A DNA stretch of 64,000 bases from Polaromonas sp. (GCF_029945895.1 NZ_JAQSDL010000076.1:1-64000), one strand, 5' to 3'. Shown: positions 23,786 through 32,319, counted from the first letter of the stretch. Translations and numbers: made by a program. The notes: generated from the letters alone by a model not told the origin.

Positions 23786-26344
23786 ATGCAGATGAAACCC
23801 AACCCCGCACACACTGCCAGGGCCTTGCTGGCAGCGGCGATCCTGTTCACCGGCGGCGTCGGCGCCCAGACCGTCGTCAACGGCCAGGCCAGCTTCCAGC
23901 AACTGGGCAGTGTCCGCACGGTCACCAACACGCCCGGCACCATCATCGAGTGGCCCGCCTTCTCTATCGCCGCGGGCGAGGCCACACGCTTCGTCCAGCA
24001 AAGCGCCGCAAGCGCGGTGCTCAACCGCATCACAGGACAGGACCCGTCGGTGATCCTGGGCGCACTGCAATCGAACGGCCGTGTCTTTCTGATCAACCCC
24101 AACGGCATTCTGTTCGGCGCTGGTGCGCAGGTGAACGTGAACGGGCTGGTGGCCTCCACCCTGGCCCTGTCCAACGCCGACTTCCTGTCCGGAAAGATGA
24201 ATTTCAGCGCCGGCGCCGTGGCCGGCCGCGTCGCCAACCAGGGCAGCATCGGCACGCCGGAAGGCGGCCAGGTGCTTCTGATCGGGCCGCAGGTGGAAAA
24301 CAGCGGCCTCATCCATGCGCCGGGCGGCGATGTGATGCTGGCCGCGGGCCGCAGCGTGAAACTGGCCGACAGCGGCAGCCCGGCCCTGCATGTGGTGGTC
24401 AGCGCGCCGCAGGACCAGGCCATCAACCTGGGCCAGATCGTGGCGCAAAGCGGACGCGTCGGCATCTACGGCAACCTGGTCAGCCAGCGCGGTCTGGTCA
24501 GCGCCGACCGGGCCGCGGTCGGCGCCGCCGGGCAGATCGTGTTCAAGGCCAACGGGGACTTGCTGCTGGAGGCCGGCAGCCTGACCAGCGCGAGCGGCGC
24601 CGGGGTGGGCACGGGCGGCACCATCCATCTGCTGGGCGAGCGCGTCGCCCTGACCGGCAACGCGCGGGTGGACGCCAGCGGCGAGACTGGTGGCGGCACG
24701 GTGCTCGTCGGCGGCGACTACCGCGGCCAGAACCCGGACATTCTCAACGCGAAGCAGGTCTACATGGCCGGCGACGCCTTCATCAGCGCCGACGCCCTGA
24801 GCGCCGGTAACGGCGGCAAGGTGATTGCCTGGTCCGACGGCACCACGCGTGTCTACGGCAGCATCAGTGCCCGCGGCGGCGCGCAGTCGGGTGACGGTGG
24901 CTTCGTCGAAACGTCGGGCCACGTGCTGGACATGCAGGGGCGGGTAGACACCCGGGCAGCGAATGGCCGCGTCGGCACCTTGTTGCTGGACCCGACCAAC
25001 ATCTTCATCGCGACCAACCAGGCCAGCGCCACGGAGGCGGGCATGGTGGGCGGCGACACCTCGGCCGACGCCGACACCTTCGTCGCCGTCGGCGCCGTGG
25101 GCGACTCGCTGCTGACCGTGGCGACCCTGCAGGCAGCACTTGCCAACACCCAGGTGGTCGTCACCACCGACAACGCGGCCGGCACCGGCGCCGGCAACAT
25201 CCAGGTGGTGGACGCCGTGAGCTGGACCAGTGACACGAGCCTGACGCTCAATGCCACCGCAGACATCAAGCTCAATGCCACCATCACCGGTGGTGCAGGC
25301 AGCCGGCTCGCGCTCAACAGCGCCACCGGCAACATCAACCAGACCGCCGCCATCACCGTGGTGGCGCTGTCGGCCACCGCAAGCGCCGGGTCGGTCAACC
25401 TCACCAATCCGGGCAACCAGGTACAGCGGGTGGCCGGTTTTGCCAATGGTGCCGGCGGCTTCAATTTCCGCAACAACGGCACGCCGCTGACGATTGGCGT
25501 GGCCGGCCCGCAAACCGGCATCACGTCCGGGGGCAGCGGTCCGATCAACGTGAATGTGGCCGGCAGCCTCACGCTGCTCAGTCCTGTCACCTCGCGCTCG
25601 GGCGACATCGTGCTGGCCGGCAACACGCTGGACAACCAGTCCACCGTGAGCTCCACCAGCGGCGGCGTGACGGTGCAGGGCGTCGTGCTACGGCCCTCGC
25701 TGGCCAGCTGCATCGCATCCCCATCCACCAGCGGCTGCTCGGCGGTGCTGCCGACACTGTCGCAATGTATCAACGCTCCGACGACCGCAGGCTGCTCGGT
25801 GGTGTTGCCCTCGCTCGCCACCTGCGTCGCCGCGCCCGTCACCGCGGGTTGCGTCAGCGTGCTGCCGACCTTTACCCAGTGCATTGGTACACCCACCCTG
25901 GCGGGCTGCGCGGCTGTGCTGCCGTCGCTGGCGCAGTGTTCCGCCAATCCCGCCTTGCAGGGTTGCAATGTCGTGTTGCCATCGCTGGCGCAGTGCTCCG
26001 CCAATCCCACCTTGCAGGGGTGCGGTGCCGTGCTGCCGACGCTGGCGCAGTGCACGGCTTCGCCGGGCTTGCAGGGTTGCAGTGCCGTATTGCCGACGCT
26101 GGCCAAGTGCGCGGCGGCTCCTGCGACGCAAGGGTGCAGCATCGTGCTGCCGTTTACGGCTGGCACGAATTCGTCCCTGACCATCGCATTGAATTCGACG
26201 GTCGACCTCATCAACACCAGTGTCACCGGCAATACCAGCAGCGCTGCGAAGCCGGGCGACGCGAAGGCAGTGGACAAGACGAACGTCGCCGGCAGTGATT
26301 CCGGTACAAAAAGTGACGTGGCCAAAAAAACGTATTGCAACTAA
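23786..26344 (+). CDS. TpsA exoprotein (filamentous-hemagglutinin N-terminal domain) with CX8C repeats
   Basis: An 852-residue secreted protein. A signal peptide (ALLAAAILFTGGVGAQ) precedes a TPS/haemagglutination domain of about 250 residues with the secretion motifs NRITGQDPSVILGALQSNG, INPNGILFGAGAQVNVNGLV and GDVMLAAGRSVKL. The middle is a right-handed beta-helix (VDASGETGGGTVLVGGDYRG, ATNQASATEAG). From about residue 639 to 790 there are eight exact 19-residue repeats, each with two cysteines spaced CX8C (for example LAQCSANPALQGC), 16 in all. The tail is short and polar, ending TYCN. It is transferred out through the TpsB encoded upstream. No known adhesin or toxin domain was seen. Confidence 0.9.
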   Translation: MQMKPNPAHTARALLAAAILFTGGVGAQTVVNGQASFQQLGSVRTVTNTPGTIIEWPAFSIAAGEATRFVQQSAASAVLNRITGQDPSVILGALQSNGRVFLINPNGILFGAGAQVNVNGLVASTLALSNADFLSGKMNFSAGAVAGRVANQGSIGTPEGGQVLLIGPQVENSGLIHAPGGDVMLAAGRSVKLADSGSPALHVVVSAPQDQAINLGQIVAQSGRVGIYGNLVSQRGLVSADRAAVGAAGQIVFKANGDLLLEAGSLTSASGAGVGTGGTIHLLGERVALTGNARVDASGETGGGTVLVGGDYRGQNPDILNAKQVYMAGDAFISADALSAGNGGKVIAWSDGTTRVYGSISARGGAQSGDGGFVETSGHVLDMQGRVDTRAANGRVGTLLLDPTNIFIATNQASATEAGMVGGDTSADADTFVAVGAVGDSLLTVATLQAALANTQVVVTTDNAAGTGAGNIQVVDAVSWTSDTSLTLNATADIKLNATITGGAGSRLALNSATGNINQTAAITVVALSATASAGSVNLTNPGNQVQRVAGFANGAGGFNFRNNGTPLTIGVAGPQTGITSGGSGPINVNVAGSLTLLSPVTSRSGDIVLAGNTLDNQSTVSSTSGGVTVQGVVLRPSLASCIASPSTSGCSAVLPTLSQCINAPTTAGCSVVLPSLATCVAAPVTAGCVSVLPTFTQCIGTPTLAGCAAVLPSLAQCSANPALQGCNVVLPSLAQCSANPTLQGCGAVLPTLAQCTASPGLQGCSAVLPTLAKCAAAPATQGCSIVLPFTAGTNSSLTIALNSTVDLINTSVTGNTSSAAKPGDAKAVDKTNVAGSDSGTKSDVAKKTYCN
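25700..26155 (+). repeat. Eight 57 bp tandem repeats in tpsA
   Basis: 456 bases equal eight units of 57 bp with no indels. Each codes for LxxC-x8-C-xxVLPx. Units 5 and 6 are almost identical, while the others differ mostly at synonymous or Ala/Thr/Ser positions. The lack of indels and the strict cysteine pattern imply purifying selection. Confidence 0.95.
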
Positions 26345-26356
26345 GCGGCGCACACC

Positions 26357-27175
26357 ATGAAAATTCATTTCACTGTCATTGCTTCCTTCCTGTTCACGCT
26401 GTCGCTCTTTGGCAACCAGGCGGCCCACGCCGGCACGCCAGCCGGCAAGGTGACCCAGCTCAGCGGATTCGTCATGGCGTTCAAGGCCAATGGCGCCCTC
26501 AAAGTGCTTGCTACACAATCCGTGGTTGAAACGGGTGACACCCTGGTGAGCGAGGAGAACACCTACGTTCGCATTGACCTGGCCGACGGCCGCCAAGCCG
26601 TGCTGGGCCCCCAGACCCGGATGACAATTGCCAGCGCCACCACGGTGAGTCTGGCGACGGGGCAGCTTCAGGTTCTCGCTCCTGCGCAGCCCGGCACCGG
26701 CCGCCTGAGCATCGAGGCGGGGGAAACCACCGTCGATGCCGGTGAGGCCAGCTTCAATCTCTTTTACAGCCCGGACCCGGCGACCGCCATCGCGCAGCGC
26801 GCCTATGCACGGGCCAGCCTGGCGGCGGTCACCCCTTCGGTGCGAAGTGATGCCGGCAGCGTCCTGCCGGTGTGGGAAAAGCTTGCACAAGGTCCTGTGC
26901 CGCCGGTCCCGGGAGGCGGCCGGGCACCGGGCCTGTATGTGCAGGTGCTCGATGGGCTCATCACTGTCACTAACCCTGCGGGAACGTCAAACTTTTCGGC
27001 CGGGCAGTTTGGATACACGTCTTCCGTCAGGTCGCCGCCGGTGACCATTCCCATCAATCCCGGCATCAGATTCACGCCGCCCCCGGCATTTTCGTCTTCG
27101 ACTCCCAGCCCGGGCAGCAGTGGCTCGTCGGCCGGGAGCAACAAAAGCGCCGCCGTCGACTGCGAAGTGCGCTGA
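26357..27175 (+). CDS. Exported FecR-domain protein linked to the TPS pair
   Basis: A 272-residue protein with a signal peptide (IASFLFTLSLFGNQAAHA) and a FecR-like beta domain (KVTQLSGFVMAFKANGALKV, VVETGDTLVSEENTYVRIDL, DGRQAVLGPQTRMTI), then a Ser/Pro-rich tail (SSSTPSPGSSGSSAGSN). Canonical FecR is an inner-membrane anti-sigma factor; this exported form has no cytoplasmic sigma-binding part. It starts 12 bases after tpsA and is likely to act with the TPS exoprotein, perhaps on the outer surface or in the periplasm, though this is inference. Confidence 0.85.
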   Translation: MKIHFTVIASFLFTLSLFGNQAAHAGTPAGKVTQLSGFVMAFKANGALKVLATQSVVETGDTLVSEENTYVRIDLADGRQAVLGPQTRMTIASATTVSLATGQLQVLAPAQPGTGRLSIEAGETTVDAGEASFNLFYSPDPATAIAQRAYARASLAAVTPSVRSDAGSVLPVWEKLAQGPVPPVPGGGRAPGLYVQVLDGLITVTNPAGTSNFSAGQFGYTSSVRSPPVTIPINPGIRFTPPPAFSSSTPSPGSSGSSAGSNKSAAVDCEVR

Positions 27176-27318
27176 CGCCAGGGATCGTATCTGCAGCTTG
27201 CCCCAACTGCGCCAGACCTTCTCGCACGACAGGCAACCCCGTACCCGTCCCCGCGGAACCACCGACGGGTCAGTGGAGCCTGCGGCTGAGGCGACGGCCA
27301 GCCACAGAGGCAAACGGA

Positions 27319-27362
27319 TGTCATCAAACTGCCATCAAACCGACATGAACACGTCACCCTCA
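27319..27362 (+). promoter_or_regulatory. PHO box, four 11 bp repeats, upstream of phoX
   Basis: Half-sites TGTCATCAAAC, TGCCATCAAAC, CGACATGAACA and CGTCACCCTCA follow each other at exactly 11 bp spacing, as in the direct repeat bound by PhoB. The last is 48 bases before the phoX start codon. Confidence 0.9.
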
Positions 27363-27409
27363 ACTTCCAGAATCTCTCCATCAGTCAAAAACACGATGGA
27401 GAGTGAGTC

Positions 27410-29362
27410 ATGGGTCAGGGATTCGGCAAGGATTACGAGCAGGGTGAAGGCGTCAACACGACGTCCAATCCCTTTATTCATGAAGTAGACGGCGAGCGTC
27501 GCCATGTGCTGCGCTGCACGACGGCGGCGGTGGCGCTGCTGATGGGGTCGCACACGCTCACCGCCAGTGCTGCCGGCGTTGCCAAAGGCAAACCCCTGGG
27601 TTTTACCGGTGTGCCGGTGTCCAGCGCCGATGCGCTGGTGGTGCCGCCCGAATACGAGGCACAGGTGCTTTACCGCTGGGGTGACGCGACCGGTATGGCA
27701 GGGTCGGCGGCGCCGGCCTTCAGCGCCGACGCATCCAACAGCTGGCAGGAGCAACTGTTGCAGTCGGGCATGCACCACGACGGCATGGAATTTTTCCCGC
27801 TCGACAAGAACCCGCGCCACGGCCTGCTGGCCATCAACCACGAATACACCGACGATGGCCTGTTGCACAGCGACGGCATGAAGACCTGGACCGCTGACAA
27901 GGTGCGCAAGTCGCAGGCGGCACACGGCGTCAGCGTGATCGAGGTGGTGGAACGCGCCGGTGTCTGGCGCGTGATGCCCAATTCACGGTATGCGCGCCGC
28001 ATCACCGGCAACACGCCCATGCTGTTCAGCGGACCGGCCGCAGGGCACGCGCTGCTGAAAACCGCTGCCGATCCCGAGGGCATGCGGCCGCTGGGCACGC
28101 TGAACAATTGCGCCGCCGGGCAGACGCCCTGGGGCACCTTTCTGACCTGCGAGGAAAACTGGAACGGCTATTTCTCCGCGCAGGACAAGCCAAACCCGGA
28201 CGAGGCGCGTTACGGCCTGCGCGCCAAGGGTTTTGGCTACCGCTGGCACGAGTTTGACGAACGTTTTGACGTGGCCAAACACCCCAACGAGCCGCAACGC
28301 TTTGGCTGGGTGGTCGAGATCGATCCGCAGGACCCGACACAGACTCCGATCAAGCGCACCGCGCTGGGCCGCATCAAACACGAGGGGGCGACGACGACCT
28401 TGAGCCGCGACGGCCGCGCGGTGGTTTACATGGGCGACGACGAGCGTTTTGAATACATCTACAAGTTTGTCAGCCGCGACAAGGTCAAGCCCGGTGGCTA
28501 CCGCGCCAACAAGGACATCCTGGACCACGGCACGCTGTATGTGGCGCGGTTCGATGCGCAGGGTTACGGCCGCTGGCTGCCGCTGGTGTTTGGCGAGGGC
28601 GGCCTGAATGCCGCCAGCGGCTTTGCCAGCCAGGCCGAGGTGGTGGTGAAGTGCCGCCAGGCCGCCGACGTGGTGGGCGCCACCAGGATGGACCGCCCTG
28701 AATGGGTGGCGGTGCACCCCAACACCGGCGAGGTGTTTGTCACGCTGACGAACAACAGCAGCCGCGGCAAGGACGGCCGCATGGTTGACGCGGCCAACCC
28801 GCGCAACGACAACATCATGGGCCACATCATCCGCTGGCGCGAAGGCAAAAGCCGGCAGGGCAACGCTGTCAGCCGGCTCGACGGCGATGCCAGTGCCACC
28901 GAGTTCCGCTGGATGCACTTTGCGCTGGCCGGCGACCCGAACGCCGACAAGGCCGAATACCGCGGCACCATCAAGGGCGACATGTACGGCAGTCCCGACG
29001 GTCTGCAGTTCGACGCGGGCGGCCTGCTCTGGATACAGACCGACATTTCGACCTCGGCCATGCACAAGGGTGCTTACAAGGGCATCGGCAACAACATGAT
29101 GCTGTGCGCCGACCCGGCGACCGGCGAGACCAAACGTTTCCTGACCGGTCCGGCCGGCTGCGAGATCACCGGGGTCAGTTTCACGCCGGACCGCCGCGCT
29201 GTCTTCATCAACATCCAGCACCCAGGCGAGACCGCCAGCGAACGCAGCGATCCGGCCCAGCCGAAGGCGGTGAGCCATTGGCCGGACGGCCCGGCGGGCG
29301 GACGGCCGCGCTCGGCCACTGTCGTCATCCGGCGCAAGGATGGCGGCGTTGTCGGAACCTAG
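27410..29362 (+). CDS. phoX: PhoX-type alkaline phosphatase (DUF839 family), Tat-exported
   Basis: A 650-residue beta-propeller Ca/Fe-type phosphatase releasing phosphate from organic esters in the periplasm. A twin-arginine signal lies at GERRHVLRCTTAAVALLMGS (residues about 25-44). Family blocks are MEFFPLDKNPRHGLLAINHE, GTFLTCEENWNGYF, HPNEPQRFGWVVEIDPQDP, GRAVVYMGDDERFEYIYKFV and RPEWVAVHPNTGEVFVTLTN. GGAGAG precedes the start. A PHO box lies upstream and a strong terminator follows, so it forms its own PhoB-controlled unit. Confidence 0.95.
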   Translation: MGQGFGKDYEQGEGVNTTSNPFIHEVDGERRHVLRCTTAAVALLMGSHTLTASAAGVAKGKPLGFTGVPVSSADALVVPPEYEAQVLYRWGDATGMAGSAAPAFSADASNSWQEQLLQSGMHHDGMEFFPLDKNPRHGLLAINHEYTDDGLLHSDGMKTWTADKVRKSQAAHGVSVIEVVERAGVWRVMPNSRYARRITGNTPMLFSGPAAGHALLKTAADPEGMRPLGTLNNCAAGQTPWGTFLTCEENWNGYFSAQDKPNPDEARYGLRAKGFGYRWHEFDERFDVAKHPNEPQRFGWVVEIDPQDPTQTPIKRTALGRIKHEGATTTLSRDGRAVVYMGDDERFEYIYKFVSRDKVKPGGYRANKDILDHGTLYVARFDAQGYGRWLPLVFGEGGLNAASGFASQAEVVVKCRQAADVVGATRMDRPEWVAVHPNTGEVFVTLTNNSSRGKDGRMVDAANPRNDNIMGHIIRWREGKSRQGNAVSRLDGDASATEFRWMHFALAGDPNADKAEYRGTIKGDMYGSPDGLQFDAGGLLWIQTDISTSAMHKGAYKGIGNNMMLCADPATGETKRFLTGPAGCEITGVSFTPDRRAVFINIQHPGETASERSDPAQPKAVSHWPDGPAGGRPRSATVVIRRKDGGVVGT

Positions 29363-29368
29363 AAAGTC

Positions 29369-29393
29369 AAAGCCCCTGCAACGGGGCTTTTTT
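29369..29393 (+). terminator. Rho-independent terminator after phoX
   Basis: AAAGCCCC - TGCAAC - GGGGCTTT followed by T's; a perfect 8 bp stem, 7 bases after the stop codon. Confidence 0.95.
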
Positions 29394-29410
29394 ACGGAAA
29401 TTTTTGAGCT

Positions 29411-29438
29411 TCGAGAGTCGAGAGTCGAGAGTCGAGAG
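29411..29438. repeat. Heptanucleotide tandem repeat (TCGAGAG x4)
   Basis: Four exact copies of TCGAGAG in the presumed promoter region of the lipid-remodelling operon, 39 bases before the start codon of its first gene. Such repeats can change copy number by slippage. Confidence 0.95.
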
Positions 29439-29476
29439 TCAAGTGTCATTTGCGAGAAGACAACCAGGAGTCCATC

Positions 29477-30331
29477 ATGAAAGAACTGCCCAATCCCACC
29501 TTTGCATTGTCGCCAGTCGCAATGCCACGGGGGTCACTTCATCAAAGCTCTCATGCTGCCGATCCGGTCGCTGTTCAAGGGACTGCGCCGGGGAAAATCC
29601 AGGTAGGCTGGGCCAGGCACCAGGACGAGGTCCGGCAAGCGCAGCGGCTGAGGTACCAGGTCTTTGCGCTGGAGATGGGGGCGACGCTGCCCAGCACGGT
29701 GCCGGGCCACGACATCGACCTGTTCGATGATTTCTGCGAACACCTGCTGGTGCGCGACGAAGCCAGCCAGGAAGTCATAGGCACCTACCGCGTGCTCACG
29801 CCGACCCAGGCCAAACGCGTGGGCAGCACCTACAGCGACACCGAGTTCGACCTCACGCGCCTGCGCGCCCTGCGCGAACGCATGGTCGAGCTGGGGCGCA
29901 GTTGTGTGCATGCCGAGCACCGCCACGGCGGGGTCATCCTGGCTTTGTGGGGTGCGCTGGCCGAGTTCATGGCGCGCAACCAGCTCGACACCATGATTGG
30001 CTGTGCCAGCATCCCGATGCAGCACAGCGCTCATCCGGAATATGGCAGCGGCCATGCCGCGGCCAGCATCTGGCGGCAGGTGCGGCAAAGCCACCTTGCC
30101 GCCATTGAATACCACGTGACGCCGCGCCTGGCCCTGCCGGTCGAGCAGCTCGATGACTCGCTGGACGTCGAGCCGCCAGCGCTGATCAAGGGCTACCTGC
30201 GCCTGGGCGCCAAGGTCCTGGGTGCACCGGCCTGGGACCCGGACTTCAACTCTGCCGACCTGCCCATGATGATGCGCATTGCCGATCTGCCGCCGCGTTA
30301 TCGCAAGCATTTCTCCAGCAAGGCGACCTGA
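29477..30331 (+). CDS. olsB: Ornithine-acyl[ACP] N-acyltransferase, OlsB-like
   Basis: A 284-residue GNAT-fold enzyme of the Acetyltransf_5 group; OlsB makes lyso-ornithine lipid from ornithine and 3-hydroxyacyl-ACP. Evidence: VRQAQRLRYQVFALEMGATL, DLFDDFCEHLLVRDEASQEV, VIGTYRVLTPTQAKRVGSTY, GRSCVHAEHRHGGVILALWG and IGCASIPMQ, typical of hemolysin-like/OlsB proteins. The second enzyme, OlsA, is not in the window. CAGGAG precedes the ATG at 29477, and its stop overlaps the next gene by one base. No clear PHO box was seen directly upstream; membrane ornithine lipid is a known response to phosphate limitation, fitting the location. Confidence 0.8.
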   Translation: MKELPNPTFALSPVAMPRGSLHQSSHAADPVAVQGTAPGKIQVGWARHQDEVRQAQRLRYQVFALEMGATLPSTVPGHDIDLFDDFCEHLLVRDEASQEVIGTYRVLTPTQAKRVGSTYSDTEFDLTRLRALRERMVELGRSCVHAEHRHGGVILALWGALAEFMARNQLDTMIGCASIPMQHSAHPEYGSGHAAASIWRQVRQSHLAAIEYHVTPRLALPVEQLDDSLDVEPPALIKGYLRLGAKVLGAPAWDPDFNSADLPMMMRIADLPPRYRKHFSSKAT

Positions 30332-31191
30332 TGCGCACGCTGTTCGACAAGCTCGGCGCGCTCAACCATGGGGGTACGCCGCCCGACGATGACCATGATG
30401 ACGCGGCATTGCGCCAACGCTACCGCAGCATCTTCATTTCCGACCTGCACCTCGGCACACCTGGCTGCCAGGCTGCGGCGCTACTGGACTTTCTGAGGGC
30501 CCACCCCAGCGACCACCTCTACCTGGTGGGCGATATCGTGGACGGCTGGCAGCTGCGGCGCAAATGGTACTGGCCGCAGTCGCACAATGACGTGGTGCAA
30601 AAGCTGCTGCGTCGTGCACGCAAAGGCTGCCGGATCGTCTATGTGCCTGGCAACCATGATGAGTTTGCGCGTGAGTTTATCGGTCATCAGTTCGGTGGTA
30701 TCGAGGTGGTCGAGGAAGCCGTGCACACCACCGCCGACGGCCGTCAGTTGTGGGTTGTTCACGGTGACTATTTCGACGCGGTGGTTCAATGTGCCAAATG
30801 GCTGGCCTACGTGGGCGACAACCTCTATGAATTCACGCTCAAGCTCAACCGCCACCTCAACAGCCTGCGCGCGCGCATGGGGCTGCCCTACTGGTCGCTC
30901 TCGGCCTACCTCAAACACAAGGTCAAGAGTGCGCTGAACTACGTCACCGACTTTGAAGTCGCAGTAGCCAACGAGGCGCGCCGGCGCGGCCACCAGGGGG
31001 TGGTCTGCGGCCACATCCACCGCGCCGAAATGCGCGACATCAACGGCGTGCTCTATTGCAATGACGGCGACTGGGTTGAAAGCCGTACCGCGCTGGTGGA
31101 ACACTACGACGGCAAGCTCGAGCTGCTGCACTGGGCGCCGTCCCATGAAACGCAGGGCCGGGGCCACATGGCGGGCACGGTGGCCGCATGA
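30331..31191 (+). CDS. Metallophosphoesterase, PlcP-like (phospholipase C of phosphate starvation) or LpxH-like
   Basis: A 286-residue calcineurin-type enzyme. Metal ligands: ISDLHLG (Asp38, His40), LVGDIVDGWQ (Asp68), VPGNHDEF (Asn108, His109), VVHGDYFD and VVCGHIHRAEM. Sequences of this kind are usually labelled UDP-2,3-diacylglucosamine diphosphatase, yet PlcP of Sinorhizobium and marine bacteria, which cleaves phospholipids under phosphate limitation, belongs to the same family and sits next to a glycosyltransferase (agt). Here it lies between an OlsB-like gene and a GT4 glycosyltransferase, overlapping both, amid Pho genes, so a PlcP role is favoured. A housekeeping LpxH role is less likely but not excluded. 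Confidence 0.75.
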   Translation: MRTLFDKLGALNHGGTPPDDDHDDAALRQRYRSIFISDLHLGTPGCQAAALLDFLRAHPSDHLYLVGDIVDGWQLRRKWYWPQSHNDVVQKLLRRARKGCRIVYVPGNHDEFAREFIGHQFGGIEVVEEAVHTTADGRQLWVVHGDYFDAVVQCAKWLAYVGDNLYEFTLKLNRHLNSLRARMGLPYWSLSAYLKHKVKSALNYVTDFEVAVANEARRRGHQGVVCGHIHRAEMRDINGVLYCNDGDWVESRTALVEHYDGKLELLHWAPSHETQGRGHMAGTVAA

Positions 31192-32255
31192 GGGTCGCCC
31201 TTGTTACTGACGCCTGGCAGCCGCAGGTCAATGGCGTGGTCACCACGCTGGTGGAACTGGTGCGTGAACTGCAGACCTTGGGCCACACGGTGGAAGTGGT
31301 CCATCCCGGTCTTTTCAAAACGCGGCCTTGTCCGGGTTACGCCGGCATCGACCTGGCCGTGCGTCCCAAAGCCTTGCTGACCGCCAGACTGGATGCTTTC
31401 GCGCCTGAAGCCATCCACATTGCCACCGAAGGCCCGCTGGGCTGGGCGGCACGCAGCTATTGCGGCAAGCGCGACCTGCGTTTCACCACCGCCTTTCACA
31501 CCAAGTTTCCGGAGATCCTCCACGCCGCATTGAAAATCCCGCTGTCCTGGGGTTATGCGCTGTTCCGCTATTTCCACAAGGCTTCGTCAGGCGTCATGGT
31601 GCCGACCCACGGTGTGTTGCGCATGCTGGAGAAACGCGGTTTTCGCCAGCTGCGCAGCTGGACGCACGGGGTGGACACCACGCTGTTTCCGTTTCATCCC
31701 GGTGCGCGGCTTTACCCGCCCATGGGCACCCTCGTGCGGCCGGTGTCCCTGTTTGTCGGTCGTGTGTCGTATGAGAAAAACATCGAGGCCTTCCTGGCGC
31801 TGGACATTCCGGGGACCAAGGTGGTCTGCGGCGTCGGGCCGCTGGAGGCTTCGCTCAAGGAGCGTTATCCGCAGGTGCGCTGGCTGGGTGTGCTGCCGCG
31901 CGACGAACTGGCCAGGGTCTACGCTGCCGCCGATGTGTTTGTTTTCCCCAGCCGTTCCGAAACTTTCGGCCTGGTGATGCTCGAAGCCATGGCCAGCGGT
32001 ACGCCCGTCGCGGCTTACCCGGTCGACGGCCCGCTTGAGGTGCTGGGGAAACCAGACGGCAGCCACCATGGCGGTGTTCTGGATGAGGACCTGAAACGCG
32101 CCTGTTACAAGGCGATGGCGGTCCCACGTCACGAGGCCCGCGCCCGTTCGCTGGACTTCAGCTGGGCGCATGCTGCAAAACTGTTCGAAGGCCACCTGGT
32201 GCCGGTTCGCAGCAAGGCCAAAAGTACGTTGGTGACGACCCAGGCCCTGGTTTGA
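31188..32255 (+). CDS. GT4 glycosyltransferase, Agt-like glycolipid synthase
   Basis: A 355-residue GT-B glycosyltransferase. The N-terminal acceptor half begins LVTDAWQPQVNGVVTTLVEL; the C-terminal nucleotide-sugar half contains SLFVGRVSYEKNIEAFLALD and the EX7E motif in SRSETFGLVMLEAMASGTPV. It overlaps the phosphoesterase gene by 4 bases (ATGA). In alpha-proteobacteria the PlcP-Agt pair converts phospholipid to diacylglycerol and then to mono-glycosyl or glucuronosyl diacylglycerol. The same reaction is inferred here. A role in polysaccharide formation remains possible. The next gene, ppk1, has its own PHO box. Confidence 0.83.
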   Translation: MRVALVTDAWQPQVNGVVTTLVELVRELQTLGHTVEVVHPGLFKTRPCPGYAGIDLAVRPKALLTARLDAFAPEAIHIATEGPLGWAARSYCGKRDLRFTTAFHTKFPEILHAALKIPLSWGYALFRYFHKASSGVMVPTHGVLRMLEKRGFRQLRSWTHGVDTTLFPFHPGARLYPPMGTLVRPVSLFVGRVSYEKNIEAFLALDIPGTKVVCGVGPLEASLKERYPQVRWLGVLPRDELARVYAAADVFVFPSRSETFGLVMLEAMASGTPVAAYPVDGPLEVLGKPDGSHHGGVLDEDLKRACYKAMAVPRHEARARSLDFSWAHAAKLFEGHLVPVRSKAKSTLVTTQALV

Positions 32256-32260
32256 AACAT

Positions 32261-32304
32261 TTGTCATGATGTTGTCACGCTTTTGTCATCAAATCCATTC
32301 ACAC
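32261..32304 (+). promoter_or_regulatory. PHO box upstream of ppk1
   Basis: Half-sites TTGTCATGATG, TTGTCACGCTT, TTGTCATCAAA and TCCATTCACAC at exact 11 bp spacing. The first three are close to the consensus. They end 15 bases before the ppk1 start and begin 5 bases after the glycosyltransferase stop. Confidence 0.93.
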
Positions 32305-32319
32305 TGACAAGTCAGATTC

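Noticed and set aside
22099..24465. 788-codon open frame on the minus strand across tpsB/tpsA
   Set aside because: Antisense to clear TpsB and TpsA sequences; composition typical of a shadow frame.
25700..26155. CRISPR-like array
   Set aside because: The 57 bp repeats are translated, without unique spacers; no cas genes are nearby.
23786..26344. Contact-dependent inhibition (CdiA) toxin
   Set aside because: No pretoxin VENN motif, no C-terminal toxin region and no immunity gene; the protein ends soon after the repeats.
29400..29476. PHO box directly before the OlsB-like gene
   Set aside because: Only one GTGTCATTTG half-site is present and no partner at 11 bp; the 7 bp repeat does not fit PhoB.
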